A stretch of 64,000 bases of DNA from Dictyostelium firmibasis (GCA_036169595.1 CM069770.1:314501-378500); one strand, 5' to 3'; shown: positions 21,901 to 38,395, counted from the stretch's first letter. Notes: generated by a model not told the origin, from the letters alone. Translations and numbers: made by a program.

Positions 21901-23143
21901 ATGGTAAAGGTTAATGTTAAATGGAATAAAGAGAAATATGAAGTTGAAGTTGACCCATCAGAACCAGTTTCAAGTTTTAAAGGTCAATTATACTCATTAA
22001 CAATGGTACCTGTTGAAAGACAAAAAAGTATGATTATTTTTTTATTATTATTATGCATTTTTAAAATTAATATATTAATAAAAAAAAATAAAAAAAAAAT
22101 GATCAATTATATAATTAAGTTATGGGATTTAAAGGTGGGATTTTAAAAGATGACGCTCAATGGAAAGATTTGGATTTGTCAGAGGGAAAGAATTTAATGT
22201 TGATGGGATCAGCTGTTGAATTAGAGAAACCAGATAAACCAATTGTATTCCTTGAAGATTTACCACCAAGTAAAGCTGCAGCACTCAATAGTTTATTACC
22301 AGCTGGTTTAACTAATCTTGGTAATACTTGTTATTTAAATTCAACTTTACAATGTTTAAAAACTGTACCTGAATTATTATCAATCATTAAAAAGTAAGCT
22401 AAAAAAATTATTTTTAAATAAAAAGAAAAATCATCAAATATTAACCATTTTATTATTTTTTTTTTTTAAAATAATAGTTATAAACCAAAAACAAATTCGA
22501 GATATTCAAATTTATTAAAGAGTTCACAAGGATTATTTAATGATTTATCTAGATTACACGAACCAGTAACACCATCAGTATTTTTAAATACATTTAGGAT
22601 GTGTTTCCCAAGATTTTCAGAAAAGAGTCCAGAGGGATTATATATGCAACAAGATGCAGAAGAAGCTTGGGGTGAATTGTTGACAGCCTACGCTCATGAG
22701 TTACCATTGGACAATTCAAATGGTACCGATTCACACTCTGCCGATTTAATAAAGAGATCAATGATTGGTAAATTGTTTGGTATTCAAGTAGTTGAGAAAT
22801 TCACCTGTAAAGATAATCCAGAGGAAGAATCAACCACCAGAGAAGAGACCCTTTTAAAATTAGCATGTAATATCACCGTTGAAACTAGTTATCTTTTTGA
22901 TGGTCTTAAAAAAGGTTTAGAAGAAGAGATCTCTAAAGCCTCACCAACACTTCACAAAGATGCAATCTATACAAAGAAAACTCTCATCAAACAATTACCA
23001 AAGTATATTATGGTCCAATTTGTTAGATTCCATTGGAAAGATGCAACAAAAACAAAATCAAAAATTGTTAGAGTATGTTTTAATATACAGATTTCTATAA
23101 TTTTATTTTTACAATAGATAATATAGTTGTAGTAGCTGCTTAC

Positions 23144-23231
<88 letters not shown>

Positions 23232-23773
23232 TAATTTTTTTGTTTTTTTTTATATAGGTTGTACAATTCCCATTTACATTAGATCTATTTGATTTGTGTA
23301 CACCAGAATATAAAGAAAGATTATCACCAAATAGAAAGAGAGTGGAAGATGAATTCAATGCATCACTTGAAAGAAAGAGAAAAGCAGTTGGTGGTGATGA
23401 TGAAGAAAGTGATAAACAAGGAGAGAAGAAAGCAGCAGTAGGTGATGATAACCAACCACAATCAACACTTTCATCTGAATACACTTCCTCTGATGATGAT
23501 ATCTTTTTCAAAGAGAATGAAACCGGTAAATATGAATTATGCGCTGTTTTAACTCATCAAGGTAGATATGCTGAATCTGGTCACTATGTCGCTTGGGTAA
23601 AGAAATCTGAAAATAAATGGTATAAATTCGATGATCGTGATGTCACTGAACATACTGATGAAGATATTAAAAAACTTTCAGGTGGTGGCGATTTCCATAT
23701 TTGTTATTTAGCACTTTATAGAACTCTTGCTTCAAAACCAAAATCTACTGCAACAATTACTGAACAAAAATAA
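21901..23773 (+). CDS. usp14: Ubiquitin carboxyl-terminal hydrolase 14 (USP14/Ubp6-type)
   Basis: This is a deubiquitinase that binds the proteasome regulatory particle and trims ubiquitin chains (family knowledge). Exons 21901-22027, 22120-22393, 22478-23072 and 23258-23773 join in phase to give 503 aa, close to the usual size of about 490. Residues 1-75 form the ubiquitin-like domain (VKVNVKWNKEKYEVEV, VERQKIMGFKGG). The Cys box GLTNLGNTCYLNSTLQCL lies near 107-125, a QQDAEEAW segment follows, and the His box GRYAESGHYVAWVKK is near 430 with LSGGGDFHICYLALY after it. Catalytic Cys and His are intact. An Asp/Glu/Lys-rich insert precedes the His box. Intron 3 holds an AAT array at 23143-23231. 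It is convergent with the ABCA gene on the minus strand, with 120 bp between stops. Confidence 0.96.
23143..23231. repeat. (AAT)n microsatellite in USP14 intron 3
   Basis: About 29 AAT units lie inside the third intron, between the GTATGT donor at 23073 and the TATATAG acceptor at 23257. The array does not enter the coding sequence. Confidence 0.95.
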
Positions 23774-23893
23774 ATTAAAAAACTATAAATCAAATTTTTT
23801 AAAAAAAAAAAAAAAAGAGTTTTACAACTCAATAGTAAAAAACACAAACAAAAAAAAGATAATTTTTATATCATTATTATAAATAAATATTAT

Positions 23894-23980
23894 TTATTGT
23901 GATTTTGGTTTTTGTGTAACTTTTAAAAATACATCATCCATATCTAAAATAAAAAAAAGAAAATGTTAGGGATTTATGAG

Positions 23981-24011
<31 letters not shown>

Positions 24012-26426
24012 AAAATACTTACTAGAATGTGAAATTGACCAGTCTCTCATTAAAGTATTATTTTCATCTTTTGTAATATTTTCTAATCTTTTGAAAAAGT
24101 TAACAATGATTTTTGGATCAGTGTTTACAGGGAAACCAAAACTTAATTGAAGGGCAGATTGTTTTAAAAATCTACAATTTGGAAGTGAACTTGTTACAAA
24201 ATTTACAATCTCTCCCACTACTTCTAAAGATTTTGCAATAACTTGAACTGAAAAACCCTCACCATACTTTGTTTTCAATTGTAATGAATTACCATTACAA
24301 ATCATATAACCATTATCCATAATAACAATATTATCACAAAGAACATCAATTTCTTGCATATCATGACTTGTAAGAATGATTACTTTCTCTTTCTTTATAT
24401 CTTTTATAAGTGAATAAATTCTTCTTTTTGATGCTGGATCAAGACCTGTTGATGGTTCATCCATGAATATAATTTTTGGTTCACCAATACAAGCCATAGC
24501 AACTGAAAGTCTTCTTTTCATACCACCAGAAAATGTTGAACATCTATCATTGGCAACTTTGGTTAATTTTACTTGTTCTAAAACTTTTGCAATTTGGAAA
24601 TCTCTTTCACTTTTTGGAACACCTTTTAATTCAGCAAAAAGATGTAAATGTTCCATTGCTGATAATTCCAACCAAAGAATATCATGTTGAGGAACAACTG
24701 ATGTAATTTTACGAACACTATCAATATCTTTAACTATACTATGACCATAAATTAATGCATCACCAGTTGTTGGGTTATGTAAACCTGTTAAAATACTTTT
24801 TTTTTTTTTTTTTTTTTAATAGTTATTAATAATTAATTAAATTTTAAATTAAAATAATAAATAATAATAAAAATTACCCAATTGTAGTTGTTTTACCAGC
24901 ACCATTACTACCAAGTAAACCAAGTACACTGCCTTTTTGAATATCAAGAGAAAGGTATTTTATTGCATGTACTGATTTTGAAGGTCTTAAGAATTTAGTA
25001 TAAGTTTTTGAAAGACCACGAATTATAACTGGTGATTTATTTGATGGTTCTAAAGCTTTATAGGTTGCATTTGTAACATCTGGATCATTAAAGTGTGGAA
25101 CATCAATGTGTTTAGCAGTTTTAGGAGTAAAACCACCCGAAATAGTATATTCAATTAAAGCAGATAAAAACAAATAAATTACAACTAAAACAACCATGAA
25201 ACCTAATGATTGACCAGTAGTTGGAATTTTAAAATCCATACCATACTCTGCACCACTAAGATTTTCTGATAAATCAGAGAGAGTAAAATGAGAACTTGGA
25301 TATGATTGAATTTTATCATTTATATCGGATAAAACCTTTGAAAAGTGGAACATTGGCAAAAGGAATAAAATCACTCTAGCGAATGCAGCTCCATTACTAT
25401 CTGTTTGATAAATTATTTGAAAAATAATTGAACCCATAGAATTAAAAGTTAATTGTACACCAGAGCCAACTATAAAAAATGCCATACCAATACCAATAGC
25501 GGTTTTAGTTTTACCAATAAATGATACCATAAAGAAAGCCATTGAACTTGATGAAATTGCAAAAAGGAAGAAATTAAGTAAGAGAACTAAAAAATTTGTT
25601 CCTAAAAAGAATGGTAATTTACAAATTGAACCAATTGCAATCATAATTAAACAAATTAAAAGATCAATTGTAAAAGAAGTTAAAACCCAACTAAACCAAT
25701 ACATTGAACGACTTAAACCCATCATAACCATACCTTGTTTTAAATTATTCTCTTTTTCAAAAGCTACTTTATAAAGAAGGAAAATAAATGAAATCATTAT
25801 ACCACAATAGTAAAATAAACCACCAAAAAGACTAATTAAATTAATTGATGAAAATTGTATAAATGGATTTGCATCAAAAGTTATAGTTGGTAACTGTTTA
25901 ATATTATTATTTACAGAATAATAATCATAAATTGCTTTTTGAATAGATGTTGTAACTTCAATGGAATAATCAACTGGTGGATTGAATTGATTATTTGAAG
26001 AAATATTTAAAAAAACATTAAAAGATAGAGCGGTTCTATCAACAACTCCAATTAATGAATCATTTGGAGTTACTCCATTAATTGTAAAATTGATTGGAAA
26101 ATTTAAAAAATTTACTGCTGCCAATGTAACATTTGGATGGGCTAAAATAAATTGTTGAGTAGAATTTACTGAATCAATACCAATAATACCACCTTTAAAA
26201 CCAATGGTTTTATTCATATCTGGTATTAAACCTGTATCAGTTGGATAATTATAGATCTCCATATTATTATTCTTTGCTAATACTTTCATGATTTCAACTG
26301 TACATGGTGAATCCATTGGAGAGAATATTAAATCAATACATCTATTTTCAACTGATACAATACAATTTGGTAAACTATCTTGATAAGTTTTTGAAGAATC
26401 TAAAATAAAAAGGGAGAGAGAGAGAG

Positions 26427-26463
<37 letters not shown>

Positions 26464-26685
26464 TTCAAAAAAAAAAAAAATTTATTAAATTTATAAAATT
26501 TATAAAAACATACAATCAACTCTACCACCATAATTATAAATAATAAAAAAAATTAAAACAAATACAATTGGAGATAATAATTCTATAATTGTTGAAAAAT
26601 ATGATCTTATAGAAACTAAAAAGTTCTTTTTTAGTAACAATTTTAAATGTAAAAACTCTCTGAGAATTCTTTCATTTACCGACAT
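23894..26685 (-). CDS. ABC transporter, A family, half-size (minus-strand member of a divergent pair)
   Basis: Exons 26685-26514, 26399-24878, 24795-24023 and 23943-23894 join in phase to give 838 aa. One membrane domain (an N-terminal TM, a large extracytosolic loop rich in Asn, then a TM cluster around residues 200-420) is followed by one nucleotide-binding domain. Walker A is LGSNGAGKTTT, the signature is FSGGMKRRLS and Walker B is IIFMDEPSTGLDP. The end SNMDDVFLKV is typical of ABCA proteins. ABCA members move lipids or amphipathic compounds across membranes (family knowledge); the substrate is unknown, and a half-transporter would need to dimerise. The start codon lies about 460 bp from that of its divergent partner, so they could share a promoter. 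Confidence 0.94.
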
Positions 26686-27144
26686 TTTTTTTTTTTTTTT
26701 TTTTTTCTAAGACTCTCTCTCTTTTTTTTTTCTTTTGTTTATCAATGGAAAAATAAAAAAATGAAACAAAATAAAATGAAAAAAAGATATCTTTTTCACT
26801 AAAAAAAAAAAATAAAAAAATAAAAAATAAAAAAAAAAAAAATTTAAAAAAGGAACGCAAAAAGAAGAAAAAAAAAATGTCTCGATTTTTCAAATTCATC
26901 AAACAGGGTAAAAGATTTTAATAATTCAAAAAATCAAGACAAATTTTTTATTTAAAAGTACTTAATTTTATATTCGACGGAATGTCCGTGTTTTTTTTGA
27001 ACTAATTTTTTTTATTGAAAATTCAAGTTTTTTTTTTTTTTTTTTTTTTTTTTTCTTTTGTAAAAGATTGTTTGTTTTATTTTTAACTTTCTTTATTTTT
27101 TTTTTTTTTGTTTTAAAACAAAGCAATAAAACATTTTTTAAAAA
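26686..27144. promoter_or_regulatory. Divergent promoter between two ABCA genes, with a short upstream ORF
   Basis: This 459-bp spacer is dominated by A and T runs. On the plus strand, 26878-26922 holds ATG plus 14 codons beginning MSRFFKFIKQG, then a stop. A GTAAAAG donor-like site overlaps its end. It could be an upstream ORF or a spliced leader exon of the plus-strand ABCA gene. Otherwise I see only homopolymer tracts. Confidence 0.45.
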
Positions 27145-30100
27145 ATGAAATATAAAACTAATACATCAAACCAATTTAGGGCTATGGTAAATTTTTTTTT
27201 TTTATTTTTTTATTTTTTTATTTTTTTATTTTTATTTTTATTTTTTTATTTTTTTATTTTTTTTGTTTTTGAGAGATATTAAATTGAAATTTACTCTTTA
27301 TTAATTTTGAAAAAAAAAAAAAAAAAAAAAAAACAGTTCTTTAAAAATGCAACATTTATAAAAAGACAAAAATGTTCATTAGGTGTTCAAATTGCTATTC
27401 CAATGGCATTAGTAATAGTTTTAGTTATTCTTAATAAAGTAATTGGAGGTGCAATCAATAACAATTCAGATGGTACTATTTCTTCTTCATACCAAAGTTA
27501 TAATTTTGATAATGCTCAAGGTTTTTTTTACACTGTAAATCCAAATAATATAACAGAGGTTGGTTATAAAGATATTCAAGGAAATGGAACAGGATTATTA
27601 GAATTTGTGGATCAATATGAAATTTATGTAAACAATACAAATGTTTATGTACCATATACTATTGAACTACCTTCTGCAAAAGTAATGAATGATATTGTAT
27701 TGGCCAAAAAACAAGAGGTTGGTACAGGATCGATTGGACCATTGACATTCCCTATAGCAGGTATTCAATTTAATGATTTTAAACCAAATAACTATTCATT
27801 AGATCTTACAATAACATGTGAAGAACAATACGAATATTCATATAGTCTTTTTAAATATAATTTAATTTATACTTTATCTCAAATTCAAACAAGTTTTCTC
27901 AATTACCTTTTAAATGGTAATGGAGTCGTTACTAAATCTCAAATTAGTACAATGCCATATTATTATGAAAGTACTCCATTTGATATTACATCAATTTTAG
28001 GTGGTTCTTTCTTTCCATTTGCTCTCTCTTTTGTTTTACCATTATTTATGTATTCTATTGTTTATGATAAACAAGAAAAATTAAGAGATTTATCATTAAT
28101 GGTAATTATTATTTATTTATTTTTAATATTATTTATATTTTTTTATTATTTATTTTTTTATTAACTTTTTTTTTTTTTTTTTTTTAATTTAATTTAAAAT
28201 AAAAGATGGGTTTAAAAATGAGAAATTATTGGGTTATGACATTTATTTTTAACTTTTTAGTCTATACTATTATAGCAGTTGTTATAGGTTTTATTTGTAC
28301 GGTTTCAGGAATTTCAGTATTTGTAAAAGGGTCTCCATTTGCTTTGTTTTTATTGTTATTATTATGGGGTTTATCTATGGTTTCATTTGCTTTCTTTTTA
28401 TCAACTTTTTTTAAAAGAACTCGTGCAGCTTCAATTTTTGGTTACTTTTTTGTAATGGTTATGGTAAATTTAAATTCAGTTTTATCATCTCTTAATGTCT
28501 CTGTGCCTATATTCGTATGTATTTTTTTTTAAAAAAAAAAAAAAAAAAAGTAATTAATTAATTAAAAATTAAAATTTATTTTTATTTTAATAGTATTATT
28601 GGATACCAATACTTGGATTTAGTAGAGGTATGACAGTTTTAACTTATTTATGTGGCAATGGTTTATGTCCAGCATTATCAGCCTATACCTGGGATTTTGA
28701 AGTTTCTAGAATACTTTTTTGGTTATTCATTGATACAATTGTTTATTTAATTTTAGCAGTTTATTTAGATAAAGTTTTACCACGTGAATTTGGTGTTCCA
28801 AGTCATCCATTATTTTTTATTAAATCAATTACCGAATTATTTTCAAAAGGTGGTAAAAAGAATGGATACAGCGAAATCAATGAAAAAACTAAACTAATCA
28901 ATGAATTTACAATCGATGGTATTATTGATGAGGATGAAGATGGATTAATGGATGAAGACGTAAAGAATGAAAGAGATATGGTCATTAAAAGACTATATAA
29001 TCCAGATGAAATGACATTGGTTGTTGAAGGTTTAAGAAAACAATTTCCAGGTAGACCAAAACCAGCTTTAAGTGACCTTTATTTAACAGTTAAAAAAGGT
29101 GAAGTTCTTGGTTATTTAGGTGCAAATGGTGCTGGTAAAACAACATCAATTAGTATGCTTACTGGTCTTTACACACCAACTTCAGGTACTGCTCATATTG
29201 CTGGTTTAGATATTCGTTATGATATGGATAAAATTCATCAAGTTATTGGTGTTGTCATGCAATTCGATGTCTTATGGGAGGATCTTAGTTGTGAAGAAAC
29301 TATCCTCTACTATACACGTTTAAAAGGTACTCCAAAGGAAATTGAACTTCAATCAACTCATAACATTCTTAAAGAAGTTAATCTATTTGATGTTAAAGAA
29401 AGATTAGTAAAACAATTAAGTGGTGGTATGAAAAGAAGATTATCATTTGGAATTGCAATGACCGGTGACTCTTCAATTATTTTCCTTGATGGTATGTAGT
29501 TTTAATTTTATTTTTAAAATTGAATAATAATTTTTAAAATAACAAGTATTAATAATTAATATCAATAATTAAAAATACCTGTAGAACCCTCAACTGGTTT
29601 ATCTATAGAGATTAGAAAAGAATTATGGGGTACGATCAATGAATTAAAGAAAAATAGATCAATTATTCTTACTACTCACTCAATGCAAGAGGTAAAATTT
29701 TTTTTTTTTTTGTTTGTTTCAATTAATAATTTCTCAACAACTTACATTTAATTTATTTTTTTCTTTTACTTAAAATTTTTTAGGCAGATATTTTAAGTGA
29801 TCGTATTGCAATTGTTTCTCAAGGTAAATTACAATGCATTGGCACACAAAGTCATTTAAAACAAAAGTTTGGTGATGGTTATTCCGTTAGAGTTGATATT
29901 GAAGCTAATTTTATTAATACCCATAATCCAACAGAGTTAATTAAAAGATTCTCACCAAGTGCAACACTCTCTGAGTCATTTAATGGTAGTTATATGTATC
30001 GTCTACCAAGAGATACAATTATTTCTGATCTCTATGAATATTTAGTTTTAAATAAGGAACAATATCATTTACAAGAATGGAGTTTAAGTCAAACCAGTTT

Positions 30101-30149
30101 AGAAGACGTTTTCCTTAAAATCTCTGCAAATGATGATACTGTAAATTAA
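27145..30149 (+). CDS. ABC transporter, A family, half-size (plus-strand member of a divergent pair)
   Basis: Exons 27145-27186, 27337-28101, 28206-28514, 28594-29491, 29585-29691 and 29784-30149 keep frame and give about 828 aa. The start is ATG at 27145 (MKYKTNTSNQFRAM), because it splices cleanly onto FFKNATFIKRQ, the usual ABCA amino end. The first TM precedes a long luminal or extracellular loop, then a TM cluster at about 235-430. An acidic linker (IIDEDEDGLMDEDV) precedes the nucleotide-binding domain with GANGAGKTTS, LSGGMKRRLSF and FLDEPSTGLS, the last restored across an intron. It ends LEDVFLKISAND. It has more introns than its minus-strand neighbour, so the pair is not a recent duplicate. 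The substrate is unknown. Confidence 0.93.
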
Positions 30150-30413
30150 AAAAAAAAAATAAAAAAAATAAAGTGAATTACTTAATTGAAGTCGGAGTTC
30201 GTATGTTGGTTTTTTTTTAAAAATTAAAAAAAGCTATTGAGCAACAAATATGGATAATCATTTGTTACAAATTATTTAATGAAGATGAAACGAATCCAGT
30301 TCCCCTTTCGGAGAAGAACCAGTTATCTATTTATTGTGTTTTTCTTTGTGATTGGTTATCTTGTTCTTCGAATAAAAAAAAAAGATTCTTTTTATTGTTT
30401 TTTCGTTTCAACT
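30150..30413. other. Convergent 3' spacer with a G/C-rich block
   Basis: This 264-bp spacer lies between the 3' ends of an ABCA gene and COG8. Positions 30283-30335 are unusually G/C-rich for the locus and contain CCAGTTCCCCTTTCGGAG followed by AAGAACCAGTT (direct CCAGTT repeats 23 bp apart). TTGTTCTTCGAA at about 30361-30372 is partly complementary to it. It does not fold as a tRNA that I can see. It could be a 3' UTR element or a small RNA. Confidence 0.35.
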
Positions 30414-33001
<2,588 letters not shown>

Positions 33002-33187
33002 TATAATAATAAAGTTTGGAAAATAAATTTAATGAGAAAAAAAAATTAAAAAAAAATTCAAAATAATTTCAAAAAAAAAAAAAAAATATAATTATAAAAA
33101 CATATCAATAAATGAAATTAATTGCCTTCAATAATTGATGTTTATTGTAGACCTAACCCATACAGTATGTATAAAAATAATATTAAT

Positions 33188-33413
33188 ATTTTTTTAAATA
33201 AAGAAACAAATGTATGGTGCTTCAATATCTTATAAAACTGATAATACTGAAAGTGCAATCATCACTTGACATATCGTCATCCAAGTTTGGTGAATCTTCG
33301 GATGGAGATTGCGACACAACTCCAACCCAACCCTTAATAGATTTAACATTATCACCCAATATTACTTCTACCAATGCTAATATCTATCTACGTAAAAATA
33401 AATTATACTGATT
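33188..33413 (+). pseudogene. Short coding-like fragment with an apparent frame break
   Basis: An open frame at 33214-33411 (65 codons; includes SSLDISSSKFGESSDGDCDT and LIDLTLSPNITSTNANIYL) has good Dictyostelium codon composition in its last 50 codons. Upstream, a different frame from ATG at 33211 reads MYGASISYKTDNTESAIIT and stops. The better-looking protein switches frame near 33255, which suggests a frameshifted relic or an unannotated short gene with a poor start. It sits between COG8 and the poly-N/Q gene, both on the other strand. The family is unknown. Confidence 0.4.
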
Positions 33414-33629
33414 AAAAAAAACAATGTTAAAAAACAACCATTAAATTAAAAGTTATAATAAAAAAATAATTATTACTATTGGTGTATTTAAAAACAATAA
33501 ATTTACAATAAAAATAATAAAAAAAAGGATAAAAAAAATTGAAAAAATATAACAGTTGTAAAATAATGCTTTTAAAATAACAGAATAAAAGTGAAAACTT
33601 CACTAATTTTTTTTTGAAATATATTTATT

Positions 33630-34382
<753 letters not shown>

Positions 34383-34999
34383 TTTAATTGGTTTTCTATT
34401 ACTTTATTATTATTACTATTATTATTATTTTTATTTTTATTATTATTATTTGATTTAAATAAATATTGTTGGGTTTTTTTTATAAATAAATAATTATTGA
34501 TACATTAAAATATTATTGATTATTTTTTTTTGAAAGAAAAAAAATAAAATAAAAAAAAAAAAAGTTTGAATCGAAAGAGAATAAAGAAAAAAGAAAAAAA
34601 TAATAAAATTTAAAAATAATAATTAAATATTTATTATAATATTATACTAAATTGTATTTGTTAATTTTTAATGGTAATTATTATTTATTTGAAATTTTTT
34701 TGAACAAACAACAAAAATACAACAATAAATATTTGAATGATTTTTGGATAATTAAAAAACAAAAAAAAAATCAAAAATTAATTTGAAAAAAAAATTAATA
34801 AAAAACAAATAAAAATGAATAAAATAATATAATAACAAAATTAATAATGTTAATTTTAAAAAAAAGGCAATAAAACAAAAAAAGAAAAAACAATTATACG
34901 TGTGACTAAAAAAAAAAAAGAAAAAAAAAACCCATATTAACCTAATAACCCCACACTTAAATTAAAAAACAATAATAATTATCATTTAACCTACAATGG

Positions 35000-35037
<38 letters not shown>

Positions 35038-35215
35038 AAATAATATATGGTATGGTGTGATCTAAAAAGAAATTGTCAAAGAGTGTGGTGGATTGTGTGA
35101 AAAAAAAAGAAAAAAAAATCATTTTATTATTATCATAATAATCAAATATTAAATTTAGAAATATGGTAAAACAAATTTATTCATACACATTAACACACAT
35201 AAACACTTACAAACA

Positions 35216-35247
<32 letters not shown>

Positions 35248-35440
35248 ACACAAACCCACAGGAAACACACAAATACTCCATGTGTGATTATTTTTTCCCA
35301 ATAATATGGTAGGAAAAAATATTTTTTCAATTTTTTTTTTTTTTTATTTTTATTTTTATTTATTTTTATTTTTTTTTTTTTATTTTTTTTCTCGGTTATT
35401 AAAAATCATATTGACACACTTCCCCCACCCTACATAAAAA
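34383..35440. promoter_or_regulatory. Divergent intergenic region
   Basis: About 1.06 kb of A/T-run DNA between two divergent starts. It contains a TTA array near 35006-35034 and a CA-rich block, CACACAAACCCACAGGAAAC, at about 35247-35266, just downstream of a long A run. A CCCCCACCC-type block (about 35421-35430) lies just upstream of the exosome start. No further gene is visible. Confidence 0.5.
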
Positions 35441-36817
35441 ATGAAAATTGACTATAGATGTAGTAACCCAATAAAAACGACCAAACCTATTGATTACAGT
35501 GTATATAAAAATAAAAAGTTATCAATAAACGGGAATGGTAATAATAATATAAATACAAGTATAAATACAACTGTAAATAGTAATAATATAAAAATACAAA
35601 GAATAAATAGATCAGATGAACAACTAAGACAAATTTGTAAGTTTAATATTAATCATTATTAGTATCATTAAAATAATTATTATTATTATTATTGTTTTTA
35701 TAAGACAGGTCTTTTTATTCATTAAAAGTCTGATGATCTTAAATATGCATTATAATAATAATAATAATAAAAAAAATAAAAAAAAAAAATAATAATAATA
35801 ATAATTCTAATTTTATTAATATGAAACCATCAAAAATTGGTATTGTAACATTAAAAAAAACAATAAAAAAAAAAAAAATGGAAATAAAGTTATGAAAATT
35901 GGTGTAGTTTCACAGGGATCAGGTTCATCTTATGTAGAAATGGGAAAAACAAAAGTTTTATGTACAATGTAAATATCATCAATTATTATTATTATTATTT
36001 TAACAAACTTATCGTTTTATTTGAAAAAAAAAAAAAAAAAAAAAAAAATATACAAAAAACAAAAAACAAAAAACAAAAAACAAAAAATAAAAAACAAAAA
36101 TCATCATTTTTTTACAATTTTTATTATTATCATAATTTGGGAAAATAAAAAAAAAATAAAATATAAAATATTAATTATTAATTATTATTATAATAAAAAA
36201 AAAAAAAAAAAAAATAAAGACATGGACCACGTGCAACACAAAAAACAGAATTATTTGAAACAGCTAAATTAAATTGTGAATTAAAGTATACAACATTTTC
36301 AAGTACAACAGAAAAGATTGAATATGTTGAGAATAGTAAAGAAAAAGATTTAAGTTTATTAATTACTCAATCGATTATTGGATCGATTAGATTAGAGAAA
36401 TATCCAAAAACAGCAATTGATATCTACATATTGGTATTAAATGATGATGGTAATGTTTTAGTAGCATCAATTACAGCAGCAACGATGGCATTAGCTGATG
36501 CAGGTGTTGAAATGTTTGATATGGTATCATCATGTTCAGTTTCATCAACAAAAGATAATAGAACATTAATTGATCCAACAACATCTGAAGAAACAATACC
36601 AACTTCATCCACTATCTTAGTGGCTAAAATGCCATCTCTTAATGAAATCACTCAAATCATTCAAACAGGTGAATTACAATATACAAATGTTTTAGAATGT
36701 GTTGATCTTTGTATTGATGGTTGTGATAAAATTTACTCAATTATGAAACAAAATTTAATTGATTCTTTATTACAAAAACAAAAAGAAAAAGAACAACAAC
36801 AACAACAACAACAATAA
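35441..36817 (+). CDS. Exosome subunit MTR3/EXOSC6-type (RNase PH fold)
   Basis: This is a ring subunit of the RNA exosome, which processes and degrades RNA 3'-5' in nucleus and cytoplasm (family knowledge). Exons 35441-35636, 35890-35968 and 36220-36817 keep phase and give about 290 aa. The acceptor at 35889 is chosen because it yields RSDEQLRQIFMKIGVVSQ, matching the family's opening. Further signatures are SGSSYVEMGKTKVLC, GPRATQKTELFET, AATMALADAGVEMFDMVSSC and LVAKMPSLNEIT. As in other eukaryotic MTR3 proteins, phosphorolytic residues are not expected. The Asn-rich N-terminal insert (residues 25-55) and the C-terminal Gln tract are lineage decorations. Intron 1 contains a short coding-like stretch that I treat as intronic. 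Confidence 0.85.
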
Positions 36818-37156
36818 ATAATATTAATAAAAAAAATAATTAAAAAAAAAATTATACAATAAAAAAAAATTCAAAAATTCAAATTTTTTTTTTTTATTTA
36901 GCCGTTGTTGATTTTTTTATTTTTATTTTTTTTTTTTTTTTGTTTTATGGTCGGCCACACACTAACTATTGTTCATTTAAATTTTCGAACCAAAATTTCA
37001 ATATTTTTTTCAAATTTTTTTTAAATTATTTTTTTATTACCTTCATCGCTGTTAAAAAAAAAAAAAAAAAACAATTTACAAATAATAATTAACCCACCAC
37101 CCAATCAATATAATTTTAAAAATAAATAAATTAAATAAATAAATAAATAAAAAAAG
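36818..37156. promoter_or_regulatory. Intergenic spacer between the exosome and coiled-coil genes
   Basis: About 340 bp with A and T runs. One G/C-richer block, GGTCGGCCACACACTAAC, lies at about 36949-36966, and AATA-type repeats precede the downstream start. It is the likely promoter of the coiled-coil gene; no gene is seen. Confidence 0.45.
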
Positions 37157-38361
37157 ATGTATACTTCACAATTTAAATCCACAGGTTTAAAAGACGTGTT
37201 ATCATTTTATTCAACACCAGCAGTCCAAGCAGCAACAAATATGAATACATCCTCATCATCAATATTGGTTACACCACATATAAATACAACACAACCAACT
37301 ACAACTACAACTACAACAAATATTAGTAGTAATATTGAAAATATAACACCAAAAAAGAATATGAGAGATAATCATTTCAGTAATGGTCCATTAACAGATG
37401 TCAAAAATATTCAACAAAATCAACAAAATTCATCAGAAAATTCAAGTGATAATGATGATGATGAAAAAAATTTAAAAGTTTTACATGGTTCAAGTCCAAC
37501 AAGTAGTCCAGTATGTTTTTTTATTTTTTTTTATTTATTATTTATAAAATCATATAAATTCTAATTTAATTTATTTTTTAATTATTTTTTTTTAAAAAGA
37601 ATTTTAAAAGTCCAAAAAATAAAACATTAAAAATTAAACGTGTAAAAAGTATTGTAAATCATTTACCAGCAATTAAATCAATGGATGATGTTGTAAAATT
37701 ACAAGAAGAAATCACTGAAAATAGAGATAAAATTTCAAATTTACAACAAAAATTATCAACTGTTCAAAAAGGTAATTAATTTATATTTATTTTATTTTTA
37801 TTTTATCAAATTAGAAACTAAAAAATTAATTTATTTATTTCATCATTTTTTATTTTTTTTTTTTTTTGTAGAAAAAACAACAATTGAAGAAGAAAAAGTT
37901 AATTTAATTAAACAATTAAAAGAATTAGAGGATAAACAAAAATCAACAGAAGAAAAAGAAAAAGAAACTAAACAATTATTAGTTGAATCAGAGAATAAAT
38001 TAAATTCAACCATTGAATCATTACACCAAGAATTTGATTCAAAGATTTCAAGTATTACAACTGAACATACAATCATTGATAATAAAAAACATCAAGAAAT
38101 CTTTTCACTTAAAGATCAATTGTCTATTTTACAATCAAAGAATCAAGAATCATTACAACATTTGGAAAAAATTCAAAAAGAAAATCAAGAGAAATCACTC
38201 TTTATTCAAAATGATAAATTATTAATTGAGAAATTAGAATCTGATTTAAAAAATTCTTGTCAAAATAATTTAGAAATTACTTCAACTCTTGATTCAACAC
38301 AAGATACTTTAAAAAGTGTTTCAAAAGAGTAAATTATTATTTATTTATTATTTATTTAATC

Positions 38362-38395
<34 letters not shown>

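Noticed and set aside
35690-35889. Coding-like reading in intron 1 of the exosome gene
   Set aside because: It reaches a stop before the RNase PH motifs; the later acceptor at 35889 restores the family sequence.
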